64,000 bases of DNA from an uncultured bacterium (lineage in GTDB: Bacteria > UBP6 > UBA1177). The notes under the pieces are model-generated. The model had not been told where the DNA came from. It worked only from the letters and a program-made list of their open reading frames with translations, and did no database searches. Shown here in pieces: positions 1 through 9,600 of the stretch; within the stretch, counting starts at the first letter, position 1, and the number at the start of each line of letters is the position of its first letter. Location: assembly GCA_905233945.1 (NCBI GenBank), contig CAJOFY010000010.1, forward strand, positions 44,930-108,929. The letters are read 5' to 3'. A program made the position numbers and the translations under genes.

Positions 1-1499
1 TCTCTAGAGACCTCATCAAAATCAATAAATTTTTTTTCTTGGCAATGTTTGATAACTTTTAACAATTCACGAATTTTTTTTGTTTCTTCTTTGTTGGAAT
101 CGGTCTGTTCGATCCGTAATAATTTTTGGTAACTTGATAACCACTTCTCCTTATCATCCGGAATATCTTTTGGAGTCTGCGGATTGACATGTTCAATGTC
201 CCAAGTTGTTTCTTCCTTATACAATGCAAACGGAAATCTCTCGTAGGTGTTGTTGGCATTGACAAGCATTGATATGCTGTATAGCAACAAGATTTTTCTA
301 ATGTCATTTTTTTCAGAGTCGCTGTATTCTATGTCTTCCAATTTATTTTTTATTTCTTCTAGAGGAAGATCCAATTTCATTTTATTCTTGATTTTAGTTA
401 GAATTCCTTTGCGAAATTCAGTTTTGTTTTTTTGTTTGTAGTCGCGATGTAAGTCTTTGATAAGATAAACATTTTTCTTGTCTTCAGCGATTAAAAAACC
501 GATGGTGTGATAGTAAAAATAATCATCATACCAGTCCATTAAAGTTTCGTAAATTTCTTGAATGTCTGACCATATTTCGTCAGAAGATTTGCTTGTAAGA
601 ACTTCGTTTACTTCACGAAAAACTGCATATCTATCATCACTATTTTCTTTTATTTCATTGTTTTTTTGTTCTGCACACCAGATTTCAAACAAATAATCTA
701 TTCTTGTGTCATAGTTATAATTCTTTTTATTAACTATAAATTCCCAAAAATTATCATTATTTAATCCCTTTTCAATTTCTTCCCATTGATGAGCCAAGGC
801 CTGAACTTTGTCTTCGCCGTCTTTTTCGCAGGAATGTAAAAGAACAGCTTTGATAAGTTCAGCATTTGTGAGCTCAATTTTATTGGCATTTACATTCGTG
901 AATGTCTGTATAGCATCTTCATTGTTATCTAATACATACCAAATGATTTGTATTTTTTGCTCTCTTAGTTTGTCAAAAATTTTTGTCAGAATTTTGCGTG
1001 CAGGTATAGTAACTTCGCCATTTTTATATTGATATTTCGAAATAAACTCCAAGCTATCAATTAGATTTCGACAATCTATGCTTTTTGCTTTATTATCAAA
1101 ATGACCGTCAGCAATTTGTTTCAAAGAACCTTCTTTGACGAAATCATCAATTTCTTTAAACAAGTTTGTGATTTTATCTTTGTTTTCGTACTTCAAAAAA
1201 TATTCTTCCCTTTGAAGATTGGGATCATTATCACGATCAATACAATAGTATAAAGCAGATATAAGCCACAGAGCGGTTAGTCTTTGTTGGCCATCAACTA
1301 ATTCCCATTCATTATCACCATGTTGCTTTACAATAATCGGTTGAAGACAGTAATTTTGATTTTCATCAAAATCATATAAATCTTCTAACAATTCTTTTAC
1401 TTGAATCTCTGGGGTCCATCGATATCCTCTTTGATATGATGGAACAAAGAAATTCATTCCAAAAAGTTCGCTAACCGGTTTTAATTCTACTGTTGCCAT
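1..1499 (-). CDS. GmrSD-type DUF262/DUF1524 nuclease, 3' end beyond the window
   Basis: Read on the minus strand from ATG at 1499, the frame stays open to the window edge (about 499 residues). Residues 1-30 contain the DUF262 signature VPSYQRGYRW, followed by VDGQQRLTALW, both typical of the ParB/Srx-like GmrS half. Near 205-190 the protein reads WDIEHVNPQ, the His-Asn-His-type motif of the DUF1524 (GmrD) half. Characterised GmrSD enzymes are type IV restriction nucleases that cut DNA with modified, often glucosylated, cytosine; many relatives are uncharacterised. The gene is AT-rich compared with eno or metG, suggesting transfer. It lies 20 nt downstream of the Fic gene and is probably co-transcribed with it. 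The family is clear; the substrate is unknown. Confidence 0.85.
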   Translation of the reverse strand, partial: MATVELKPVSELFGMNFFVPSYQRGYRWTPEIQVKELLEDLYDFDENQNYCLQPIIVKQHGDNEWELVDGQQRLTALWLISALYYCIDRDNDPNLQREEYFLKYENKDKITNLFKEIDDFVKEGSLKQIADGHFDNKAKSIDCRNLIDSLEFISKYQYKNGEVTIPARKILTKIFDKLREQKIQIIWYVLDNNEDAIQTFTNVNANKIELTNAELIKAVLLHSCEKDGEDKVQALAHQWEEIEKGLNNDNFWEFIVNKKNYNYDTRIDYLFEIWCAEQKNNEIKENSDDRYAVFREVNEVLTSKSSDEIWSDIQEIYETLMDWYDDYFYYHTIGFLIAEDKKNVYLIKDLHRDYKQKNKTEFRKGILTKIKNKMKLDLPLEEIKNKLEDIEYSDSEKNDIRKILLLYSISMLVNANNTYERFPFALYKEETTWDIEHVNPQTPKDIPDDKEKWLSSYQKLLRIEQTDSNKEETKKIRELLKVIKHCQEKKFIDFDEVSR

Positions 1500-1519
1500 T
1501 TTCTTCTCCCTCTCAAATT

Positions 1520-2314
1520 TTATTTTCCCTTAAATTCCTCAATCTGCTGCCGGATGTTTTCGATATGAAGGCGAAGCATGAAGTCGATGAAGGTTTTTGA
1601 ATTGCCGTTATCCTGAGCGTCAGCGAGAGCCTGTATGTATTCGGCGCGGTTTTCTTTTTTGACGATGCTGGGGATAACGCCGGCTTCGCGCTGGATCATG
1701 TTCATGACAAGGCGCGACATTCTGCCGTTTCCGTCAGCCCACGGATGGATCGCCGTAAGCTGATAGTGCGCTTCAAAACTGAGTTCGTAGATTTCCTGCA
1801 TGTTGGCGGTTGTCATTTTTTTGCGTTCGTTATTGAGCCAGTCGCAGAAATTCTTTAGTTTTTCCGGCACTTTCTGCCATGCGAGGTAGGATTTTCCGCC
1901 GCGACCTGCACTTACGTTCAAAAGTCTGATTTCACCTTTTGCGGAGGAGAAGTCTCCGGCGAGAGTTTTGTATTCCGAGCCTGTGTTTTTCATCACGATC
2001 GCGGCGAGGCTGCACAAAAGTTCCGGAGAAAAATCGGCGTGTTCCTTCGCATAGACAAAACTCTGCTCGTAAGCGGCTTTGAGGTCAAGGTTCATAAGGA
2101 TTTCCGCCATCGGTTTTTTCGCGCTGATCCCCTCGTCAAAGAGGAGCTGGTTTTCGATTTCTGTGACAGTCGAGCCTTCTATCGCCGTGGAGTGGGTGAT
2201 GATCGAATAAAGATAGAATTTGTCGTAATCAAGCTGTTCGTTGATGCCGAGAGCGATATATTCGTTGATCGTATCTGTGAGTTCTGTCAGCTTATCCATC
2301 TTTTCCTCCGCCAA
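1520..2314 (-). CDS. Fic family protein (class II, self-inhibited)
   Basis: This 264-residue protein carries the Fic catalytic motif HPWADGNGRMSR at residues 190-201, with the catalytic His190 and the phosphate-binding Gly/Asn/Arg residues present. Fic enzymes usually transfer AMP from ATP to target hydroxyls. An N-terminal inhibition motif of the [S/T]xxxE[G/N] type, STAIEG, sits at residues 42-47, which places it in class II, where Glu46 would block productive ATP binding. The gene starts 12 nt after the AlbA_2/HATPase gene stops and 20 nt before the DUF262 gene starts, so the three probably form one transcript. The target is unknown. Confidence 0.9.
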   Translation of the reverse strand: MAEEKMDKLTELTDTINEYIALGINEQLDYDKFYLYSIITHSTAIEGSTVTEIENQLLFDEGISAKKPMAEILMNLDLKAAYEQSFVYAKEHADFSPELLCSLAAIVMKNTGSEYKTLAGDFSSAKGEIRLLNVSAGRGGKSYLAWQKVPEKLKNFCDWLNNERKKMTTANMQEIYELSFEAHYQLTAIHPWADGNGRMSRLVMNMIQREAGVIPSIVKKENRAEYIQALADAQDNGNSKTFIDFMLRLHIENIRQQIEEFKGK

Positions 2315-2326
2315 AATCCGTGTGCT

Positions 2327-3745
2327 TCATTTTTCTACAATCTCCCAGTGGCCGCCTTTGTCAGCTCCGATGCGGCGGATAACACCTTTTTCCTGTAATT
2401 TCGCAATTGTTTTCGCAATAGCACGGCGACTTATTCCTAAATTATCAGCCATCGCTTGCGTTGTAATAGTTGCATCCGATCTAATCATATCCAGAATTTT
2501 CTGTGAACTTTTCTGTGAACTTTTCTGTGAACTTTTTTGGGCACTTTCCTGTGCACTTTCTTCAGTTTTCTGGCCACTTTTCTGGTCATTTTCTGTTTTT
2601 TCATACTCATTCATCAGTGTCAGATAGACATCCGACGCATAGCAGCGGGCTGTTACACCGCCGAGAGAGAGGTCGATTACCGGCAGTTTTGCGTTTTCTT
2701 CTTCGCAGTATCTTGTAATTTTGTTGAAACCGCGAGCCCAGCTTTCAATCATGCCGCATTTGAAAAAGACATTCGCAAGGTTCGGATTGCACGGTTTTGA
2801 AACATGTTCCTTGAACAGATCCTCGACCGGAACTTCTTTGGGAAGTGCTCCGTCGTTCCATAGACGGATTTTGTCTTTGTAAATACGGATCTGAATCGGC
2901 GTGGTGGAAAGATAATCTTTGTGGATTACGGCATTCAGAAGCAGCTCACGAAACGCCGATTTCGGGAAGAAGAAGGTTTCCTTTCTGTAGAGGTCATCAT
3001 AGGAAATAAGGGCTTTCATATATTTTGTGTAAATCAGCTCCATCGTTTTTTCGACCTGAAGAATCAGCGGGCCGTGTATCTCGTCCTGATAAAGAATATC
3101 TGCATCGTTTTCAAAATAGGCGACTTTGATATATGCGCCTGTTACCCATCTTTCAGGGTCAGGATGGAACGCAAGCATACAGGCGCGGGTCAAGTAGTGA
3201 CCTTCCGTAATGTGCAGATTCTGAATGAGAGTTTCATTTGTTACATCTAAAGCCTCGTCATCAAGACGTCCCGATTCTTTAGCCTTTTTCTTGAAAAGTC
3301 TGATCGCGTCATTTTCCAGATCTGCAACGGAAATATGCGGAACCGGAACCGAATCCCATGTGCGGCCCTGAACTCCCAGAATCATTTTATCCAGCTCGAT
3401 GCCGCTTACTTCCTGGATCGTAGAGCCTGTCCGCTTGTAATATCTGCCGTGGTAACTTACAGGAAACGGATATTTTTCGGTAACGATTTCAAAATAATCA
3501 AGACCGTTCTCGGAAAGCAGATTAACAGCGCAGATCAGACCCATTGAATTGCGGATTTTATTCGGAATATCCTCGCTCAGTTTGTGCGCATCATCCACGC
3601 CGCAGACAGTGCCGTCATCCTTTACACCGATATAAAGCCTGCCTCCCTCTGTATTTGCAAATGCGCAGACCCATTTGAGATATTCGTCACGCCAAGACTG
3701 CTTGTATTCAATATTCTGATTTTCCATCTGCTTCCTATTTTTCAT
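2327..3745 (-). CDS. AlbA_2 (Schlafen-like) / HATPase / winged-helix regulator
   Basis: The 472-residue protein opens with an AlbA_2 domain (IEYKQSWRDEY, then FANTEGGRLYIGV). It continues with a GHKL-type ATPase region (FRELLLNAVIHKDY, with N and D/G boxes) and ends in a winged helix (ADNLGISRRAIAKTIAKL). Such proteins are usually annotated as putative ATP-dependent transcriptional regulators. Between ATPase and winged helix lies a low-complexity linker of SAQ/SSQK repeats encoded by 12-bp DNA repeats. I chose ATG 3745 because GGAGA precedes it and because a TATAAT box at 3776-3771 makes the in-frame start at 3781 untranscribed; ATG 3727 (AGGAAG) is also possible. It heads the Fic and DUF262 genes. 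Confidence 0.82.
   Translation of the reverse strand: MKNRKQMENQNIEYKQSWRDEYLKWVCAFANTEGGRLYIGVKDDGTVCGVDDAHKLSEDIPNKIRNSMGLICAVNLLSENGLDYFEIVTEKYPFPVSYHGRYYKRTGSTIQEVSGIELDKMILGVQGRTWDSVPVPHISVADLENDAIRLFKKKAKESGRLDDEALDVTNETLIQNLHITEGHYLTRACMLAFHPDPERWVTGAYIKVAYFENDADILYQDEIHGPLILQVEKTMELIYTKYMKALISYDDLYRKETFFFPKSAFRELLLNAVIHKDYLSTTPIQIRIYKDKIRLWNDGALPKEVPVEDLFKEHVSKPCNPNLANVFFKCGMIESWARGFNKITRYCEEENAKLPVIDLSLGGVTARCYASDVYLTLMNEYEKTENDQKSGQKTEESAQESAQKSSQKSSQKSSQKILDMIRSDATITTQAMADNLGISRRAIAKTIAKLQEKGVIRRIGADKGGHWEIVEK
2497..2556 (+). repeat. 12-bp coding minisatellite in the AlbA_2 regulator
   Basis: Three perfect tandem copies of TTTTCTGTGAAC (2497-2532) are followed by two diverged copies to 2556. 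On the minus strand they encode the repeated SSQK/SAQE linker. The unit length is a multiple of three, so changes in copy number would alter linker length without shifting the frame. Confidence 0.85.
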
Positions 3746-3770
3746 TTGCGTCTCCGTCAAAATCCGCCGC

Positions 3771-3776
3771 ATTATA
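3771..3776 (-). promoter_or_regulatory. -10 box of the AlbA_2/Fic/DUF262 operon
   Basis: The minus strand reads TATAATGCGGCGG: a perfect TATAAT followed by a GCG discriminator, as at other promoters in this window. No strong -35 is visible; the upstream sequence is a T-rich run. Confidence 0.55.
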
Positions 3777-3914
3777 CACAAAAATTCAAAAAATTATTTT
3801 ATTTTCCGTGCAATTTTGCAGATTTTTTTCAAACACTCTACAGTTCGTAACACTTTCTGTTATGTTTTGTAGAGTGCCAGATTTTTTCTCATATTTTTTC
3901 CCTCAAATACTTGT

Positions 3915-3920
3915 TATAAT
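3915..3920 (+). promoter_or_regulatory. Probable -10 box of eno
   Basis: A perfect TATAAT lies 61 nt upstream of the eno ATG within the AT-rich divergent region 3782-3980. No good -35 hexamer is at the right distance. Apart from this box and the divergent operon's promoter, I see nothing else in that gap. Confidence 0.45.
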
Positions 3921-3977
3921 CTTAAAAGGTTGTAGTATCACCGCCGGTTTTTTATTAACTGTTTTTTTGGGAGATGA

Positions 3978-5276
<1,299 letters not shown>

Positions 5277-5284
5277 CTTTTCGG

Positions 5285-5310
5285 CGGGGTCGCAAGACCC
5301 CGTTTTTTTT
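5285..5310 (+). terminator. Intrinsic terminator after eno
   Basis: A perfect 7-bp stem, CGGGGTC (5285-5291) with GACCCCG (5296-5302), closes a GCAA tetraloop and is followed by eight T residues (5303-5310). It lies 9 nt after the eno stop and just before the alr ribosome-binding site. Confidence 0.95.
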
Positions 5311-5323
5311 ATCAGGAGAGACT

Positions 5324-6481
5324 ATGAGTGAAGCTCTTTATTCAAGCTGGATCGAGATTTCACGGTCGGCTTACAGAAAGAACATCGAGTTTTTTAAAGG
5401 GAGACTTAACGCCGGGACGGAACTTGCTGTCGTCATCAAGGCGAACGCTTACGGTCACGGAATGGTCGAGATCGCCCATTTTGCGGACGAGTGCGGGATC
5501 AAGGTTTTCTGCGTCCACAGCATCGACGAGGCTCTGACTCTCAGAAAGCACGGCTTTACGCAGCGCATCGTCGTTGTCGGACCCACCATCAAAAGAATGG
5601 CGAAAGCGGCGGTCGAAAACGATATCGAAGTTCTCTGCTGCGATCCCGAATATCTCCATAATTACGACAATATCGCGAAATCTCTCGGAAAAATTGTGAA
5701 TATCCACCTCAAGATCGAAACCGGAACAAACAGACAGGGAATCGCGGGGCAGGCGCTTATCGCATTTCTTGAAGAACTCAAAAAGTGTACGAACGTAAGG
5801 CTGAGAGCGGTTTACAGCCACTTCGCAAATATCGAGGACACTACTGACCACTCTTACGCGAGATTCCAGATAGACCGCTTCAAAAGAGAGATTTCCTACA
5901 TCCGTGAGGCAGGTTTCTCCGGTTTTGACATGCACTTCGCATCGAGTGCGGCCGCTACGATATACAACAACACTCACTTCAACATGGTTCGTCTCGGCAT
6001 CGCGCAGTACGGTCTCTGGCCGTCGAAAGAGACTTATCTCAGCTACATAATCGAGCACGGTCACGGCCCCGAGCACATCCTGACCCCCGTTCTTTCTTGG
6101 AAAACCGTGATAGGGCAGGTCAAAACCATAAAAGCGGGCGATTTCGTCGGATACGGCTGCTCGCACCAGATGACGCGTGATTCTAAAATTGCAATAATTC
6201 CGATTGGTTACAGCGACGGCTACGACAGAAAACTTTCCAATCAGGGTTATGTCCTCGTCCACGGAAAGCGCGCTCCCGTCATCGGCAGGATCGCGATGAA
6301 CCTCACCACGATCGATGTCACCGACATTCCCGATGTCAAAGCGGAGGACGAAGTCGTTCTCATCGGCGAGCAGGGCGACCAGATAATCCGCGCCGAGCAG
6401 GTCGCAGCCCTTGCAGGGACGATCAACTACGAAGTCGTAGCAAGACTTTCCGACAGAATCCCGAAAGTTGTGGTGGACTGA
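5324..6481 (+). CDS. alr: Alanine racemase
   Basis: The 385-residue PLP enzyme converts L-alanine to D-alanine for peptidoglycan. The PLP lysine motif VVIKANAYGHG places the Schiff-base lysine at residue 39. The second catalytic residue is the tyrosine in FVGYGCSHQ, about residue 277. RLGIAQYGLWP and IGRIAMNLTTIDVTD match the barrel and C-terminal domains, with Asn where many family members have Asp after the Met. The start has AGGAG 5-6 nt upstream. It lies beyond the eno terminator, so it either depends on read-through or uses a promoter I cannot see in the short gap. Confidence 0.95.
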   Translation: MSEALYSSWIEISRSAYRKNIEFFKGRLNAGTELAVVIKANAYGHGMVEIAHFADECGIKVFCVHSIDEALTLRKHGFTQRIVVVGPTIKRMAKAAVENDIEVLCCDPEYLHNYDNIAKSLGKIVNIHLKIETGTNRQGIAGQALIAFLEELKKCTNVRLRAVYSHFANIEDTTDHSYARFQIDRFKREISYIREAGFSGFDMHFASSAAATIYNNTHFNMVRLGIAQYGLWPSKETYLSYIIEHGHGPEHILTPVLSWKTVIGQVKTIKAGDFVGYGCSHQMTRDSKIAIIPIGYSDGYDRKLSNQGYVLVHGKRAPVIGRIAMNLTTIDVTDIPDVKAEDEVVLIGEQGDQIIRAEQVAALAGTINYEVVARLSDRIPKVVVD

Positions 6482-6535
6482 TCAGATAAAAAATCCGGTA
6501 TTTTTTAGCCAAAATCTTGTTTTTTATCGTTTTTA

Positions 6536-6564
6536 GTGGTAACGTTACCACCGAATTTGGTGGT
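6536..6564 (+). promoter_or_regulatory. Palindromic operator candidate upstream of fic
   Basis: GTGGTAACGTTACCAC (6536-6551) is a perfect 16-bp palindrome. It overlaps a second near-palindrome, ACCACCGAATTTGGTGGT (6547-6564), which shares the ACCAC arm and is followed by five T residues. The two dyads are mutually exclusive as hairpins. The site ends 14 nt before the fic start codon, so it could bind a repressor or act as a weak terminator/attenuator. Confidence 0.6.
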
Positions 6565-6578
6565 TTTTGGAGAGTTTT

Positions 6579-7649
6579 ATGGAAAATAAAAAACTTTCGG
6601 CGGTCTTGGAAAAATGGCAAAACCTGCAGCCGCTTTCTGAAACTGATAAAGGAAGACTGAGTCGCCGATTTACAGTAGATTTCAACTACAACAGTAACCA
6701 TATTGAAGGCAATACACTCACTTACGGGCAGACGGAATTGCTCCTGCTTTTTGATAAAGTTATCGGCGCGGCGGATTTTCGTGAATACGAGGATATGAAG
6801 GCAAGTGATCTTGGTTTAAAAATGATGCTGAATGAAGCAACGGAAGCACATCAACCGCTTACACAAAATTTTATCAGGGCTTTGCACAAAACTTTGATAC
6901 GAGAGGATTATGATGTTTTCCGCACACTTCCTGACGGTATGCAAGTTGGTTACACGGTCCACGCAGGCCAGTACAAAACCCGTCCGAACAGCGTTATAAC
7001 CCGTTACGGCGAGCGTTTTGACTATGCATCGCCCGAAGAAACACCGGCATTTATGGCGGATCTGGTGGACTGGTATAACAAAACTGAGCAGGAAAAGAGC
7101 CTCTCTCCGATAGATCTCGCAATTTTATTCCATTACAGATACATCCGTATTCACCCGTTTGAGGACGGTAACGGTCGTATCGCAAGGCTCATGGTCAATT
7201 ATATTCTTTCAAGACACGGTCTGCCTATGATTGTTGTGCGCAGCCGCCTGAAACAGGAGTATCTGGATGCGCTGCATCGTGCTGATCTGATAGTTGGTCC
7301 GGTAACATCTGACGGAGTTCGTGCTTCGTTGAAAAGCATTAGGCCTTTCCACAAATATATGGTCGATCTGATAACGCATGAAGTAGAAAACGACATCCTT
7401 TTTGTAACGGAAAAAAATGAAAATGTCTGGTGGTATGACGGCGAGCGCATAGCTTTCAGGACACCGACTTACGGGAAAATTCTCCGTGAGCTCCAGATTG
7501 AAGCAAAGGCCACTTTGTCATATTTGCAGAATGAAATCGGAATAAACCGTTCCGCTTTGCAGAAAATGCTGCAAACCTTGCAGAAAAACGGCTACATCGA
7601 AAAGGATGATAAAGGATTCTGGCGTGTATTTATAACGCCGTCGTGCTGA
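6579..7649 (+). CDS. Fic family protein with C-terminal winged helix
   Basis: This 356-residue protein has the full Fic motif HPFEDGNGRIAR at residues 192-203. The inhibition motif SNHIEG sits at residues 39-44, so this is again a class II, self-inhibited AMP transferase candidate. The last ~60 residues (LQNEIGINRSALQKMLQTLQ, then KNGYIEKD) look like a winged-helix DNA-binding domain, suggesting autoregulation through the palindromes just upstream. ATG 6579 has GGAG 6 nt upstream; an in-frame TTG at 6567 would precede that site and is rejected. It is a single gene, convergent with lipA. The target is unknown. Confidence 0.9.
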   Translation: MENKKLSAVLEKWQNLQPLSETDKGRLSRRFTVDFNYNSNHIEGNTLTYGQTELLLLFDKVIGAADFREYEDMKASDLGLKMMLNEATEAHQPLTQNFIRALHKTLIREDYDVFRTLPDGMQVGYTVHAGQYKTRPNSVITRYGERFDYASPEETPAFMADLVDWYNKTEQEKSLSPIDLAILFHYRYIRIHPFEDGNGRIARLMVNYILSRHGLPMIVVRSRLKQEYLDALHRADLIVGPVTSDGVRASLKSIRPFHKYMVDLITHEVENDILFVTEKNENVWWYDGERIAFRTPTYGKILRELQIEAKATLSYLQNEIGINRSALQKMLQTLQKNGYIEKDDKGFWRVFITPSC

Positions 7650-7659
7650 ATTAAAGATT

Positions 7660-8514
7660 CTATTCTCTTTCCATCATGCTTTGATGGATTTCCTTCGCAT
7701 TGAATGAGCTTCTGACAAATCTGCCTGAATAAACTTCCTTGAAGCCGATTTCCAGGCCGTAGTCGCGAAGTGCTTCGAATTCAGCCTGAGTGTAGTCCTT
7801 TTCAACCGGAATGTGCTGCAGCGACGGGCGGAAATACTGTCCGATCGTCATTATGTCGCAGCCGACATCGCGGAGGTCGCGCATCAGAGCGTGAACTTCA
7901 TCGACTGTTTCGCCGACACCGAGCATTATTCCCGATTTTGTGATCAAACCTTTGCGCTTCATGTAGCAGAGAACATCAAGAGAGCGCTTGTAATCGGCCT
8001 GCGGACGCACTTTCGGGTAGAGCGAGCAGATAGTCTCTACATTGTGGTTGAAAACGTCAATCGGTGAATCGGCGACGATATCGAGATTTTCTTTTATTCC
8101 GAGAAAATCAGGAGTAAGTACTTCGACAAGCATGTCAGGTGATAACTCCTTGACTTTCTTGACTGTTTCGGCAAAGTGTGCTGCTCCGCAATCTGACAGA
8201 TCGTCTCTTGTTACCGAAGTGATGACTGTATAAAGCAAACCTAAATCTTTAACTGCAAGCGCGAGATTCATCGGCTCATCCGGGTCGGGAAGGGGAATGT
8301 TTTCATTGTGGACTATGTTGCAGAAGCGGCAGTTGCGCGTGCAGCTGTTTCCTAAAATCAGGAAAGTCGCCGTTCTTTTCTTGAAGCAGTCGCCTATATT
8401 GGGGCAGTGCGCCGATTCGCAGACTGAATGAAGGTGATGCAGTCGCAGGATTTTCTTCATTTCTGCTACGAAAGGTGATTTGAAAGTCGATTTTTTAAGC
8501 ATTTCTTCAGCCAT
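7660..8514 (-). CDS. lipA: Lipoyl synthase
   Basis: The 284-residue radical SAM enzyme inserts two sulfurs into octanoyl groups on lipoyl domains. It shows both cysteine sets: C32/C37/C43 in the N-terminal CESAHCPNIGDC (auxiliary cluster) and C58/C62/C65 in CTRNCRFC (radical SAM cluster). PKVRPQADY and GIMLGVGET are also typical. ATG 8514 has GAGG 6-7 nt upstream; an upstream in-frame ATG at 8526 has no ribosome-binding site. It lies about 64 nt downstream of rlmN in a pilD-rlmN-lipA array. No lipB or lipoyl-dependent dehydrogenase gene is nearby. Confidence 0.95.
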   Translation of the reverse strand: MAEEMLKKSTFKSPFVAEMKKILRLHHLHSVCESAHCPNIGDCFKKRTATFLILGNSCTRNCRFCNIVHNENIPLPDPDEPMNLALAVKDLGLLYTVITSVTRDDLSDCGAAHFAETVKKVKELSPDMLVEVLTPDFLGIKENLDIVADSPIDVFNHNVETICSLYPKVRPQADYKRSLDVLCYMKRKGLITKSGIMLGVGETVDEVHALMRDLRDVGCDIMTIGQYFRPSLQHIPVEKDYTQAEFEALRDYGLEIGFKEVYSGRFVRSSFNAKEIHQSMMERE

Positions 8515-8578
8515 AATAAGCCTCATAGAACATTCATAAAACGCTGGATTTAAGCCTTTGAGCGGGCGGATGTCAAGG

Positions 8579-9598
8579 TTAATTTTTTACTCTTCCGAGT
8601 TGTCCGCAGGCTGCAAGTTTGTCGCCGCCGCGCGATTTTCTGATCAGAGCTGTCACGTTTTTCGCAATCAGAATATTCTGGAAATCGATGATCTTTTTCA
8701 TCGGAGTCGGCTCGAAAGCGGCTCCGTCAAAGATGTTGAAGGGAATTATGTTGACTTTCGCGTCGTATCTTTTGGCGATTTTCGCAAGTTTTTCGGCGTC
8801 TTCGGGGAAGTCGTTGAAATTTTTGAGCATGACATACTCGAGAACGACCATTTTTCTTGAAATAGGGTAGGAGTCTATCGCATGCAAAAGCTCTTTCAGC
8901 GGATATTTTTTGTTTATGGGCATAATTTTGTCGCGTTTTTCGTCAGTCACGGCGTGAAGCGAAACGGCGAGGTTCACCTTTGTCTTTTCGCCCAGTTCCA
9001 CGATTTTGTCAGCGATTCCCGAAGTCGAAACGGTGATTTTTCTGTTCGAGAAGTTAAAACCGAAGTCGTCAAGCAGAATATCAATAGAATCAAGAAGGTT
9101 TTCAAAGTTTAGGAGCGGTTCTCCCATTCCCATGAAAACGAGGTTAGTTATTCTTTTTTCATTTCTTTCGGCTTCGATCTGAGCAGAAAGGACCTGAGAG
9201 GTTATCTCCGAAACGGTGAGATTGCGCCTGAATCCGAGGCTTCCCGTGCGGCAGAAAGCACATTTTATGGGGCAACCCGCCTGAGTCGAAACGCAGAGAG
9301 TGCAGCGCGTTTCTTCGGGAATTATGACCGCTTCGACGACATTTCCGTCGGAGAGGGTGAAAGCGAGTTTCTGCGTGCCGTCGGAAGATGTGAAGATTTC
9401 ACTCGGAAAAACCGGGGTTATTTCAAACATTTGTGCGAGTTTTTCGCGGTCGGATTTGCTGATATTGGTCATTTCGTCGAACGAAAAAACCCTTTTCTGG
9501 TAAATCCACTGCATTATCTGGGTCGCCTTGAATTTCGGAAAACCGTTCTCAAGGAGGGTCGATTCAAGTTTTTTGCGGGTCAGATCAAAGAGCTGCAT
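8579..9598 (-). CDS. rlmN: Dual-specificity 23S rRNA/tRNA adenine-C2 methyltransferase
   Basis: The 339-residue radical SAM enzyme methylates C2 of A2503 in 23S rRNA and A37 of some tRNAs. The cluster motif CPIKCAFC gives C109/C113/C116. The C-terminal AACGQL supplies the resolving cysteine, C331, that distinguishes RlmN and its relatives. VFMGMGEPLLNFENL and LAVSLHAVTDEKRD are family motifs. The start codon lies 2 nt after the prepilin peptidase stop codon, which implies translational coupling. Confidence 0.95.
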   Translation of the reverse strand: MQLFDLTRKKLESTLLENGFPKFKATQIMQWIYQKRVFSFDEMTNISKSDREKLAQMFEITPVFPSEIFTSSDGTQKLAFTLSDGNVVEAVIIPEETRCTLCVSTQAGCPIKCAFCRTGSLGFRRNLTVSEITSQVLSAQIEAERNEKRITNLVFMGMGEPLLNFENLLDSIDILLDDFGFNFSNRKITVSTSGIADKIVELGEKTKVNLAVSLHAVTDEKRDKIMPINKKYPLKELLHAIDSYPISRKMVVLEYVMLKNFNDFPEDAEKLAKIAKRYDAKVNIIPFNIFDGAAFEPTPMKKIIDFQNILIAKNVTALIRKSRGGDKLAACGQLGRVKN

Positions 9599-9600
9599 GG

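Noticed and set aside
5360..6262. 300-codon frame opposite alr
   Set aside because: It is a shadow of alr caused by codon bias.
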